Counted from the stretch's first letter, positions 19,798-29,186 are shown. The stretch is DNA of 64,000 nt from Alphaproteobacteria bacterium (GCA_019749935.1 JAIEPD010000001.1:56484-120483); one strand, 5' to 3'. The notes: a model not told the origin generated them from the sequence alone. A program made the numbers and translations.

Positions 19798-20907
19798 TTA
19801 GTTACAGGTGTACAGTTTTATCGTTTCTTTATGGATCTTTTCTTCCCCAAACGCGGATTCAGCATGGGCTCTGCTTTGATGTCCCATTTGCTGGCGTAAC
19901 TTATCATCACTGATAAGGTTCAAAATTGCATTTGCCAAAGCTTCAGAATCACGAGGGGAAATTAAATATCCATTCTTATTGTGCTCTACAATAATCCGAC
20001 AACCGGGCATATCGCAAGTAATAATTGACTTTCCGCATGCAGCAGCTTCAATAAGCGACTTTGGGATGCCTTCTCTATAATAGCTAGCAAGGCATGCAAT
20101 ATGTGCTTGTTGATAAAGGTTCGCTATATCTACTCGATGTCCAAGCCATTCAATAAGGTTATTATTATGCCATTCTTGTAACACTTCAGCAGGAATTGCA
20201 TCTGGGTTTTCAAGATCAGGCTCTCCGACAATTTGAATAATAATGTTGTGCCCTTGGCGTTTTAAAATTTTCCCTGCTTCGACTAATTCTTTAATTCCTT
20301 TTGACCAAAGCAGCCTTGAAACATGGATGATTTTAAAAGGAGGCGCCTTAGATTCTTCTATGGGATAAAACTCTTTTAAATTAACGCCAGCACCCAGCAG
20401 TAAATGGATGTTATCTTTTTGTGTAAGGGATTTAATTTCTTCAAAATCTTCTGGGTTCTGCACAATAATTTGTACGTTTTTTAAACTTAAAAGAGAACGC
20501 ATTGCAATTTTTAAAGGCGTTTTTAACCACGAATTGTTTGCAAAGATATGCCCAAGGCCCGCAACTGCATTAATAATAAGAGGGACACGAGAAAAAAACG
20601 CCGCAATTGTTCCATACAAAACTGGCTTGATAGCCACATGGTGAACAATATCAGGCCTTATATTTTGATAAAGTTTCCAGATTTGATAGATGGTCTTAAG
20701 TTCTTTAAAGGGGTTCATTCCTCCTCGCTGAAAGGGAAGGGGAATGAACTTAAGATCTGCGTTTATTATTTTCTCATGATCGCCCAAAGCCGGCGTTGCA
20801 ACATAAACATCATAATCCTGTTCTTTTGCAGCCAAGGCCAAGGAAAGGCGATGACTGCAAAAGTAGCGATCATTAGCAACAAGGTAGAGAAGCTTTTTAT
20901 GCTTCAT
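19798..20907 (-). CDS. Glycosyltransferase family 4 (GT1-like)
   Basis: KKLLYLVANDRYFCSHRLSLALAAKEQGYDV-like N-terminus; FKIIHVSRLLWSKGIKELVEAGKIL; YYREGIPKSLIEAAACGKSIITCDMPG. Confidence 0.93.
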   Translation of the reverse strand: MKHKKLLYLVANDRYFCSHRLSLALAAKEQDYDVYVATPALGDHEKIINADLKFIPLPFQRGGMNPFKELKTIYQIWKLYQNIRPDIVHHVAIKPVLYGTIAAFFSRVPLIINAVAGLGHIFANNSWLKTPLKIAMRSLLSLKNVQIIVQNPEDFEEIKSLTQKDNIHLLLGAGVNLKEFYPIEESKAPPFKIIHVSRLLWSKGIKELVEAGKILKRQGHNIIIQIVGEPDLENPDAIPAEVLQEWHNNNLIEWLGHRVDIANLYQQAHIACLASYYREGIPKSLIEAAACGKSIITCDMPGCRIIVEHNKNGYLISPRDSEALANAILNLISDDKLRQQMGHQSRAHAESAFGEEKIHKETIKLYTCN

Positions 20908-22159
20908 GATTTATTTTTATCTTGATTAATGCAATAAGGGCAATAACAGCTCCTGCCGTTAAATAATAGGCTGGGATCATATTTGTCCCTGTTGCATTAA
21001 TAAGAAATGTTACCACAAGCGGTGCTGTTCCGCCAAACACAGGGCCACTTATGTTGGTTGTGGCTGAAATAGCTGAGCTTCTGATTTTCGTGGGATATGC
21101 CTCAACCATTAGGGCAGGCAAAGGACCAAAATATCCACCCACACCAACAGCTAAAAGGGTTTGAGCTAAGAAAATATAGACTAAATTATTAGCGCTACCG
21201 TTTACAATTGTCAGCAATGGAATCGTTCCCAAAATAAACAAAGCAGCGGCGATACCCATGACTTTCTTGCGCCCATAACGATCTGAAAGCCAAGCTGAAC
21301 CCATCGTAAATAAAATAACAAAGACCATATTCAAAGTGTTTATGGTAAAAGCTGCGCTTTTATCGATGAATAAGAATTCAGTTAAGTGTGTAGGCATATA
21401 CATAAACAAGATGTAAAAGCTCAAATCATGGAGCATTACAACGGCAACCATTAAAAAGAGAATTAAACTATAATCCTTAAAAAGAACTCTAACAGGATTT
21501 TTAATAAGCTCTCCTGCTTGTTGCGCTGCTTCGTAAGCTGGGGACTCTGGAACGGTGCGACGCATGTAATACCCGACGACGCAAATAAAGATACCTGCTA
21601 AAAAAGGAATTCTCCAACCCCATGTTTCTAATTGAGACGGTTCAAAAATCGAAGAGAAGAGGCCCGCTGTTCCTGAACCTAATAATAATCCCATAAGGCA
21701 GCTAGTTACTGCAAAGCTACCAATAAGACCGCGATTTTTCTCTGGACTGTGTTCGGTTGTAAATGTAATTGACCCTGCATAATTTCCACCCATAGAAATT
21801 CCCTGAAGAAGTCTTAAGGCAATTAACAAAACAGATGCTGTAATTCCAATATTATTATAAGTTGGAAGGATACCAATAATGGCCGTTGGTATTGCCATTA
21901 AAAGAATCGTTAAGACAAGGGCTTTTTTACGGCCATAGCGATCACCAATGTAGCCAAATAAAAGGCCACCTAAAGGACGTGCAAGATATCCTGCAGCAAA
22001 TGCACCATATGCAGATAATAATTGGGTTATAGAATCAAAACTGGGAAAAAATAATTTCCCAATAATGGGGGCGAAGTAACCGAACAAAGCAAAATCGTAC
22101 CATTCAAACAAATTGCCCATCATGCTGGTTACAACTGTACGTGCTAATTTTCTTGGCAT
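20897..22159 (-). CDS. MFS transporter, metabolite:H+ symporter (MHS/ProP-like) family
   Basis: MGNLFEWYDFALFGYFAPIIGKLFFPS, YLARPLGGLLFGYIGDRYGRKKAL, LLQGISMGGNYAG. Confidence 0.93.
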   Translation of the reverse strand: MPRKLARTVVTSMMGNLFEWYDFALFGYFAPIIGKLFFPSFDSITQLLSAYGAFAAGYLARPLGGLLFGYIGDRYGRKKALVLTILLMAIPTAIIGILPTYNNIGITASVLLIALRLLQGISMGGNYAGSITFTTEHSPEKNRGLIGSFAVTSCLMGLLLGSGTAGLFSSIFEPSQLETWGWRIPFLAGIFICVVGYYMRRTVPESPAYEAAQQAGELIKNPVRVLFKDYSLILFLMVAVVMLHDLSFYILFMYMPTHLTEFLFIDKSAAFTINTLNMVFVILFTMGSAWLSDRYGRKKVMGIAAALFILGTIPLLTIVNGSANNLVYIFLAQTLLAVGVGGYFGPLPALMVEAYPTKIRSSAISATTNISGPVFGGTAPLVVTFLINATGTNMIPAYYLTAGAVIALIALIKIKINHEA

Positions 22160-22386
22160 AATAAATTACCTAACTCTAAAACTGTTTTTACTGGTGCAAA
22201 ATCAATCTACAAGATTTCTCCTTGGAAATCTGCACAAGTATTTAAAAAACGGATAAATTGTAAGCGTGGAAATAGTATTAGTGTCGGCTTGGGCAGCCGC
22301 CTAGTCGTAGAGATAGAAGTGATTTAAACGCTATATTCATAAATCAACTGTATAGTATTTTTTTTTGAATAGCAAGGAAAAAGCTA

Positions 22387-23241
22387 TTAATTCCCAGCAT
22401 CTATAATACCTACAGGCTTTGCATTTCTCAAAAAATGGGAGCAAGCTTTTCCTTTTCCTAGCCTTACAATACTATCTACAATCCTGGATGTAGATTCAGA
22501 AACTATTAATTGTTTTCTTACATCTTCAAAGAATGGATCGGTGTCTACCTCTGTTAGCTTGCCTCTAACTTGCCAAAAAACATCTTCATATCCCGTTACA
22601 TCTTCTGGAGTTGCACTTAAACAAACAAATACAGAATTTTCAAAAGGTTTTTTTCTATCTATAGTCATTTCTTTTATAAGACGAGCTGTCTCTCCGCCAT
22701 TCAATTGGAGCTTATCTATATACTTTTTTTCATCTTCCGCTGGGAAAGGAACATTAAAATCAAATAAAAATAAGGAAATTTTTATGTCCTTTTCGGCGGC
22801 TTCTAATGCTGAGTCGCATGCTTGGTATCCGTATGTGTGTGCGAGCACCGTAAATCCTAGATTTTTTAATTTATTAACAAGCATTTTTTGCTGAAATGGT
22901 GAATCTTCCAATACCATAATAGTGTCTCCTTTTTTTAAAGGAGAAGCAAAAGGAGGTAAAAGAATTTTGCGACTGCTGTAGGTTTCAGATGAAGCTGTCA
23001 TAACGCTGCGCGTGCTTGATTCTTCCTCGTAGGATAATGAGGTTTCTAATGTAGAGGGAGCAGATTTTGATTCTCTCAATCTGCGCACTCCGTTAAACCC
23101 TCCTCTATATCCCTCATCCATAGACTTATCATATGACTCGTTGTCTGGTGTTTTTTCGCTCGCATGACATATTGAAAGGAATAAAAAGAAAATGCCCAAG
23201 AATTTGATACTCATAAATTTATATCCTAACCCACAAAACAA
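22387..23241 (-). CDS. Exported protein with a response-regulator receiver (REC)-like domain, copy 1
   Basis: Signal peptide MSIKFLGIFFLFLSICHASE; REC-like TIMVLEDSPFQQKMLVNKLKNLGF...KISLFLFDFNVP...VFVCLSATPEDV...VFWQVRGKL (acidic pair, Asp, Ser/Thr, Lys). Confidence 0.8.
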   Translation of the reverse strand: MFCGLGYKFMSIKFLGIFFLFLSICHASEKTPDNESYDKSMDEGYRGGFNGVRRLRESKSAPSTLETSLSYEEESSTRSVMTASSETYSSRKILLPPFASPLKKGDTIMVLEDSPFQQKMLVNKLKNLGFTVLAHTYGYQACDSALEAAEKDIKISLFLFDFNVPFPAEDEKKYIDKLQLNGGETARLIKEMTIDRKKPFENSVFVCLSATPEDVTGYEDVFWQVRGKLTEVDTDPFFEDVRKQLIVSESTSRIVDSIVRLGKGKACSHFLRNAKPVGIIDAGN

Positions 23242-23352
23242 AAAGACATAATATTTTAATTAATAACGTCGAGAACATATGTAATTATTGCTGATACAAT
23301 TCTATTGTAATTTAAAATGGTTTACAAAATATTGACATTTTTTGAAAAACAA

Positions 23353-24135
23353 TCATTTTCCTGATACACCCAATTGATAAGATGCAAGGGCATCCAATAG
23401 CTCATTTACAAAAGTAACAACCTCTCGAGCTTTTGCGGGAGAATCAACTTTTCCTCTCACCCGATGGAAAACTTCTTTTTGGCTTTTTGAGCCAGGAACA
23501 AACCATCTGCTTAAATCTTTAATTGTGCAAGAGATTGCATCATCAGGAGTTGACGACACACATATGAAAATAGAGTTTTGAAAAGATTTTTGTCCGTCAT
23601 GCTCAATGTCTCTTACTTGAAGAGCCGTTTCTCCTCCATCGGGGGCACCCATTCGAAAATCAAAAAGAAACAATTTTACAGGGATTCCTTTTCTTGCAAA
23701 ATCAGTTGCTTTATCTATAGCTTCTATCCCATTTTCAGCCATTACTATTGGGAATTCTTTAAAACTCCTACCTAGAAGTCTACGATGAACTGGTTCATCA
23801 TCTGTCGCTACGATAGAGTCTTTTTTTGCAAGAGGAGAGAATACAACAGACACACCACTATAACCCTCTTTTTCTTCAGGGGAAGCCTGAACTAAAAGAC
23901 CATAAGTGCTTACTGTGCCTTGCATCGTTTTTGCTTTGTCATCATCGGTAAGGCTACCATCAAAATCGCCATTTTTTGCAACTGTTGACGCTAAAAGAAA
24001 GGATCCTGAAGTCCGGTTAGTCCCTGAGAAAAGCTCACCCGGTAAGGCGGAAAGTGTGGTGGCTTGTGAAGCCTGGCCTTCTGTATGCGCCAAAAGGGTT
24101 AATGAAAAACAAAAAAATAAAGAAACAATACGCAC
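23353..24135 (-). CDS. Exported protein with a response-regulator receiver (REC)-like domain, copy 2
   Basis: Signal peptide MRIVSLFFCFSLTLLAHTEGQASQ; REC-like SIVATDDEPVHRRLLGRSF...VKLFLFDFRMGAPDGGETALQVRDIE...IFICVSSTPDDA...VFHRVRGKV. Confidence 0.8.
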   Translation of the reverse strand: MRIVSLFFCFSLTLLAHTEGQASQATTLSALPGELFSGTNRTSGSFLLASTVAKNGDFDGSLTDDDKAKTMQGTVSTYGLLVQASPEEKEGYSGVSVVFSPLAKKDSIVATDDEPVHRRLLGRSFKEFPIVMAENGIEAIDKATDFARKGIPVKLFLFDFRMGAPDGGETALQVRDIEHDGQKSFQNSIFICVSSTPDDAISCTIKDLSRWFVPGSKSQKEVFHRVRGKVDSPAKAREVVTFVNELLDALASYQLGVSGK

Positions 24136-24263
24136 GAATATGTATCCCAGGTTAATAAATCACTAAAGAGTCCACGATATTCCAAGAATATGATGTTTAT
24201 GTCAATATAATTGTTTTTAATGATATTTAATTGTAATTTTAATAACTTCTGAGGATGTTATTT

Positions 24264-25277
24264 CTAGTTAAAGGCTTTTTGAAACAGTTTTAAAACTGCG
24301 CTGCCAGTAATAGGACCAATTGGATATTTGATTTTTTGAGCAGAGCTGATTTTATCGCCTTTTTGATCAACCAAGAAAGTAACGCCCCATAATCCAAAAA
24401 TGGACGGACCTTCAAAGCCAAAACGAGTGTCTATCATAGTGATTTGGTGCAGTGATTCGTCATATTTGATGGCATATTGTCCACTTGTGAACCATTTAAA
24501 AATCTCAACCTCAGGGTCTTTTAAAAATTCTGATGAGGGCAGGTTTTTTGGTTTTTCCAAGTATGTCCATTCAATCGGACGTGGAGACCACGTCGAAATA
24601 AAGCCAAAGCGCAATTGATCAGCTTCTTCAACCACCACCCTTCGTAAGAACAGTTGAAACATGGTTGGATAGACTTTGATTTTGGCAGAAGAGGTTTCTT
24701 TTAAAGACTGCTGACAAAGATGTTTGGCTTTAGTGTTTTCAGCAAGACCTAAAAAAAGATAGCAAGTCGTTAATGTAAGAGCAATAGCCGCACTGGTGAT
24801 TACTAAAATCAAACGACGATGAAAGAAAAATCCTATTGAAATTGCAATTAGGAGTATTCCTGAGTAAACAGGGTCAATAATTGCAATGGCTGGAAAGGTA
24901 AAGCGATGATTAGAAAAGGGCGCTAGAAGCTGCGTTCCATAGACCGTAAATACATCTAATAAAGGGTGCGTTAAAAGCGCCCAAATTGATAGCCCTGTCC
25001 ATGCAGATAAAGGAGTTAATTCTTCTTTTGCCTTATAAAACCGCCAGATAAGATAACCCAGAATGGGGCCAATCATGGGTCCAAACCATAAAGAATGTGT
25101 AATGCCACGATGATGGAGCATTTCTGCAAATGGATTTGAAGATAAACGAACAAAAACATCGGCATCAGGTAACATGCCAATAATGGCACCCCAAAGCAAA
25201 GCGCGACGCCCAAGTGTCTTTTGAAAACCGACTTGGGATACAGCTGCACCTAAAATTCCTTGGGTAACAAGATCCAT
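24264..25277 (-). CDS. Membrane-bound metal-dependent hydrolase, YbcI/YdjM family
   Basis: MDLVTQGILGAAVSQVGF...LLWGAIIGMLPDADVFVRL...HHRGITHSLWFGP...LLTHPLLDVFTVYGTQLLAPF motifs. Confidence 0.92.
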   Translation of the reverse strand: MDLVTQGILGAAVSQVGFQKTLGRRALLWGAIIGMLPDADVFVRLSSNPFAEMLHHRGITHSLWFGPMIGPILGYLIWRFYKAKEELTPLSAWTGLSIWALLTHPLLDVFTVYGTQLLAPFSNHRFTFPAIAIIDPVYSGILLIAISIGFFFHRRLILVITSAAIALTLTTCYLFLGLAENTKAKHLCQQSLKETSSAKIKVYPTMFQLFLRRVVVEEADQLRFGFISTWSPRPIEWTYLEKPKNLPSSEFLKDPEVEIFKWFTSGQYAIKYDESLHQITMIDTRFGFEGPSIFGLWGVTFLVDQKGDKISSAQKIKYPIGPITGSAVLKLFQKAFN

Positions 25278-25300
25278 TTAATAAAGCCAATCTGTTGAAG

Positions 25301-25333
25301 GCAAAAAAATCACGGACCCTAATAGTCCGTGAT
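25301..25333 (-). terminator. Intrinsic terminator of the 25353..26084 gene
   Basis: Minus strand reads ATCACGGAC-TATTAGG-GTCCGTGATTTTTTTGC: 9-bp stem followed by T7. Confidence 0.85.
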
Positions 25334-25352
25334 CTTACATCATAAGTCAAAC

Positions 25353-26084
25353 CTATTTAGGCGCTGCTCCAGTTGGTGCCACATTAGGGGCTATTGCCAT
25401 AGGTAGTGTCGCATTTGGAACCATTCCTGCGGGTGGAGTCACACCAGGAACTATCCCTGCTGGAACTGCCGCTGGCAGTGTTGCTACAGGTGGTGTCACA
25501 CTACCAGGAACGACTCCTGTAGGGATCGCTGCTGGTAGTGTTGTTGCTGCAGGGAGTGTTGCTGCTGCAGGGAGTGTCGTTATACTAGGGAGTACTCCTG
25601 CGGGGGCTGTTGCCGGAAGTGCAGCAGCAGGAGCTGCTATTGGAGCTGTAGTAGCTACAGGTGGCGTCACACCCGGAACAGGAGCTGCTGCTGGAAGTGC
25701 TGCTGTAGGAGCCGTTGTTGGAGCTGTGACTGTAGCTGGTGTGTTAGGAATGTTTTCCTTAGTCATCAAAGTTCCGCAGCGTTTTCTTTTTGCTGTAATT
25801 TTTTCGGATTCATCCTTAGCAGCAGGACTTGCTAATAATCTTTTACATCTTTCAATGACTGCTGCAGCTTCTTCTTCTGGATTTTGAGTTGTCTTTGATC
25901 TTTTCTTATCTTTATGGTTTTTCTGCTTATCCCCTTTGCTTTTCTTTTTCTTGCCAGTCTTCGGGGTAGTCTCACGAGATTCTGTTGTTTCAGCTTCATC
26001 AGTGGCATAAAGTTGACTGCTTATTATTAAAGCGCTTGATAATAGAACAATCCTAAATGTTGATTTAATGATAGAAAAACTCAA
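25353..26084 (-). CDS. Exported protein: Lys/Thr-rich N-terminal part and Ala/Pro/Thr/Val/Gly low-complexity C-terminal half
   Basis: Signal peptide (FRIVLLSSALIISSQLYATDE); K/T-rich segment (TGKKKKSKGDKQKNHKDKKRSKT); degenerate PxVTPPVAT/LPAA repeats. Confidence 0.75.
   Translation of the reverse strand: MSFSIIKSTFRIVLLSSALIISSQLYATDEAETTESRETTPKTGKKKKSKGDKQKNHKDKKRSKTTQNPEEEAAAVIERCKRLLASPAAKDESEKITAKRKRCGTLMTKENIPNTPATVTAPTTAPTAALPAAAPVPGVTPPVATTAPIAAPAAALPATAPAGVLPSITTLPAAATLPAATTLPAAIPTGVVPGSVTPPVATLPAAVPAGIVPGVTPPAGMVPNATLPMAIAPNVAPTGAAPK
25370..25750. repeat. Degenerate in-frame tandem repeats encoding ALPAA/TLPAA/GVTPP-type units
   Basis: Recurrent gctgctgcagggagtgttg / actcctgctggaactgcc / ggtggtgtcacacc units; frame preserved. 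Confidence 0.75.
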
Positions 26085-26183
26085 AGTTGTATACTCCTAT
26101 TTTTTGTAAATTCATGTTTTTGGCATTATGTAACAAGTACTTTTTGAATAAAAGAGGGAAAATAACATATAAGTTTTTTTTAA

Positions 26184-26768
26184 TTAAGCTTTTAAACATG
26201 CGGCAATCTGAAGAAGCGTTAAAACATGTGACATGTATCCCTGACTAATCACTTCATTTGGCATATTTTCAGCTAAACATGTTTGAGGATCTTGAACAAT
26301 AACAATCTTGTTTTCAGCTAAAAGTTTTTCCGAACCCTTACAGCCATCATTTCCCATACCTGTTAAAATGATTCCAGTGATATTTTTGTTTAAGCATGCA
26401 GCAGATTCAAACAAGGCATCTATAGAAAGGTGAGGAAAATGATCAGAAAATTTGGCTTCTTTTAGAACAAAGTTATTGTTTTCAAAATATACCTCTGCAT
26501 CTACACCAGCCCGACAAAGAATAATATAGCCACTCTTTAAAACCAAATTATGATATCCTTCAATTATGTGATGGCCCGTCTCAAGACGTAAAATTTTTGC
26601 AAGCTCGTTTGTATAAGTTTCGCGCATGTGTTGCGCAAGGATAATCGGGAAAGTTATTTTTTTTCAAGATTTTAAAAGGGTAATCAGGCCAAATGGTCCG
26701 CCGGTAGATGCTCCAATAATAATAAGATCTGAATTTATTAAGCAAATTTTTTTATCTTTTTTGGACAT
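26184..26768 (-). pseudogene. CheB-type methylesterase catalytic domain gene with one in-frame TGA (26664..26666)
   Basis: Minus frame from ATG 26768: MSKKDKKICLINSDLIIIGASTGGPFGLITLLKS*KKITFPIILAQHMRETYTNELAKILRLETGHHI...ITGIILTGMGNDGCKGSEKL; Ser (ASTGG), His (QHM) and Asp (GMGNDG) motifs all present in one frame. Confidence 0.85.
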
Positions 26769-27033
26769 GTATTGAAAATTAATTAAATGATTTTTATTAC
26801 ATCAACATAGTCTATAATGGTTTAATAAGAATTAATTTTTCAGAATTTGTGACAAACTCTCATTTTTAATTGTGTTATATTGCCATAAAATGGATTTCAG
26901 TCACCCTTGATTTTGGTCAAGATTTGTGCTACAAAGACAAATCAGATTGCAGTTTTAGTAATGTTATTGCAAAAAATTACAATCATGCGCAATAAAATTT
27001 TAGTTTTTTGGTAAAATAGTTTGGTGTACGCTA

Positions 27034-27369
27034 ATGACTTATGTAGTTACAGAGGCCTGTGTTCGCTGCAAATATATGGATTGCGTTGAAGTTTGCCCTG
27101 TAGATTGTTTCTATGAAGGCGAAAATATGCTTGTGATTAATCCAGAGCAGTGTATTGACTGCGGAGTTTGTGAGCCTGAATGTCCAGCAAAAGCAATAAT
27201 TGCTGACACCAACCTAAATACTGAAAAATGGGTGGAAATAAACAAAGAATATTCATCTGTCTGGCCCAATATAACCAGAAAAGGAAAAACCCCTGCAGAT
27301 GCTGATGAGTGGTTAAAGGTTGAAGATAAGTTCAAAAAATACTTCAACTCTGCGCCGGGCAAGACTTAA
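27034..27369 (+). CDS. fdxA: 7Fe ferredoxin FdxA
   Basis: [55 protein letters not shown]. Confidence 0.97.
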   Translation: MTYVVTEACVRCKYMDCVEVCPVDCFYEGENMLVINPEQCIDCGVCEPECPAKAIIADTNLNTEKWVEINKEYSSVWPNITRKGKTPADADEWLKVEDKFKKYFNSAPGKT

Positions 27370-27453
27370 TAATTTACTTGTATTTTTTGAAATTGTGCCT
27401 ACTTAAGAGAAATAGAAAAAGCTCAAAACTATAAAACATACAATAGGAATAAC

Positions 27454-27948
27454 ATGACAGGTCATACTTTTGTTTCAGGAGATTATGTAGTTTATCCAGC
27501 ACACGGCGTTGGAAAACTTATTGGGAGCGAAATTCATGAAATTGGTGGGCATCAGCTTGAATTGTTGGTGATCAATTTTGACAAAGAACGCATGACCTTA
27601 AGGTTGCCTATTGCAAAGGCAAAAGCTGCAGGTTTAAGAGCCTTATGTAGCCCTATGGATATGAGCAAAGCGCTTGAAACTTTAACAGTACGTACCAAAC
27701 AAAAAAGAACCATGTGGAGCCGTCGTGCTCAAGAGTATGAAAATAAAATCAACTCAGGAAATCCTTGCTCAATTGCAGAAGTTATTCGTGAACTGTATCG
27801 CAATCACAGTGATTCAGATCAATCTTATAGCGAAAGACAAATCTATCAAGCGGCTATAGAACGTTTAGCACGTGAGCTTGCAGCTGTTGAAAGCATTGAT
27901 GAAAATGCCGCTGTGAACAAAATGGAATCCATTTTACAAGCTGCTTAA
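27454..27948 (+). CDS. carD: CarD family transcriptional regulator
   Basis: FVSGDYVVYPAHGVGKLIGSEIHEIGGHQLELLVINFDKERMTLRLPIAKAKAAGLR. Confidence 0.95.
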   Translation: MTGHTFVSGDYVVYPAHGVGKLIGSEIHEIGGHQLELLVINFDKERMTLRLPIAKAKAAGLRALCSPMDMSKALETLTVRTKQKRTMWSRRAQEYENKINSGNPCSIAEVIRELYRNHSDSDQSYSERQIYQAAIERLARELAAVESIDENAAVNKMESILQAA

Positions 27949-27979
27949 TTCTTATTAGAAAATATTAAAGACTGAAAAT

Positions 27980-28855
27980 ATGAACAAAAGCGGTTGGATC
28001 ATTATTGATAAACCGCTTGGAATGACTTGTACACAAGTAGGTGGCGCTTTGCGTCGTCTTTTAGGTACTAAAAAGATAGGACATCTTGGAACCCTAGATC
28101 CCTTAGCGAGTGGGGTTCTCGCTTTTGCAATTGGAGAAGCTACGAAGGCAATCCCCTATTATAAAAATTCACATAAAATTTATGAATTTGAGACAACCTG
28201 GGGTGAAAAGCGAACAACAGATGACGCTGAAGGAAATGTCATAGAAACATCTTCAGTCAGGCCTTCTTTGACAGAAATCGAAAATATTCGTCAAAAATTT
28301 ATAGGAGACCTTTTGCAAATCCCTCCTATTTATTCTGCGATCAAAGTTGATGGAAAAAGATCCTATAAAGCAGCAAGGGAAGGGCAGGAAGTTTCGTTAA
28401 AGGCAAGGCAAATTACAATCCATGATCTTGAAATTATAAAAGCAGAAAAACAAAGCTGTCAGTTTAGGGCAACTTGTGGCAGTGGGACCTATATTAGATC
28501 CTTAGGGCGAGATATGGCACAAGCTTTAGGCACCGTTGGGTACATAAGCAAGCTTAAACGTATTAAAGATGGAAAATTTAATATAAATGATGCGATTTCA
28601 CTGGAAAATTTAGAAAAAATCGATCATAAAGAAAGATATCAATATATAAAGCCAATTAGAGCAGTTCTGGACGACATCCCGGCTGTCCCTGTATCGGCTT
28701 TTGATGCTGAAAAAATCCAGCGCGGTATGGCAATAAAGTCCGAATTCGACTTTTGTGTTCCTTATGTAGCGATTTGTTTGGAAGAAAAACTTCTGGCAAT
28801 TGCAATACATAAGGAAGGTTGCCTTTATCCAAAGCGGGTTTTTTCTTTAGATTAA
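27980..28855 (+). CDS. truB: tRNA pseudouridine(55) synthase TruB
   Basis: GWIIIDKPLGMTCTQVGGALRR, KIGHLGTLDPLASGVLAFAIGEATK, IPPIYSAIKVDGKRSYKAAREG. Confidence 0.97.
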   Translation: MNKSGWIIIDKPLGMTCTQVGGALRRLLGTKKIGHLGTLDPLASGVLAFAIGEATKAIPYYKNSHKIYEFETTWGEKRTTDDAEGNVIETSSVRPSLTEIENIRQKFIGDLLQIPPIYSAIKVDGKRSYKAAREGQEVSLKARQITIHDLEIIKAEKQSCQFRATCGSGTYIRSLGRDMAQALGTVGYISKLKRIKDGKFNINDAISLENLEKIDHKERYQYIKPIRAVLDDIPAVPVSAFDAEKIQRGMAIKSEFDFCVPYVAICLEEKLLAIAIHKEGCLYPKRVFSLD

Positions 28856-28879
28856 CATACAAAAATAAGGAAAAAAACG

Positions 28880-29149
28880 ATGTCGATTACACAAGAGAAA
28901 AAACAAGAGCTTCTTAAAGAATTTGCAATTAAAGAAGGTGATACAGGTTCACCGGAAGTGCAAATTGCTATTCTTTCTGAGAGAATTCGCAATCTATCAG
29001 ATCACATGACTGCTCATGCAAAAGATTTTCACTCCCGTAGAGGATTATTGATGATGGTTGGTGCAAGGCGCCGTTTGCTAGATTATCTAAAAAGAAAAGA
29101 TGAGAGCCGGTATCAGCAAGTCATCAAGCGTTTGAATATACGTCGTTAA
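28880..29149 (+). CDS. rpsO: 30S ribosomal protein S15
   Basis: 89 aa; [57 protein letters not shown]. Confidence 0.98.
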   Translation: MSITQEKKQELLKEFAIKEGDTGSPEVQIAILSERIRNLSDHMTAHAKDFHSRRGLLMMVGARRRLLDYLKRKDESRYQQVIKRLNIRR

Positions 29150-29186
29150 AAGTTTTGATTACGTTATATTTGTTTTGAAATGAGGA

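Noticed and set aside
25370-25750. CRISPR-like repeat array
   Set aside because: Repeats are degenerate, lack regular unique spacers and are in frame within a protein-coding gene.
26664-26666. Genetic code change (TGA = Trp) to explain the CheB interruption
   Set aside because: TGA is used as a normal stop in this window (e.g. lptG ends GGTGAATGA, the TldE-like gene ends CTTTGA) and Trp is coded by TGG throughout.
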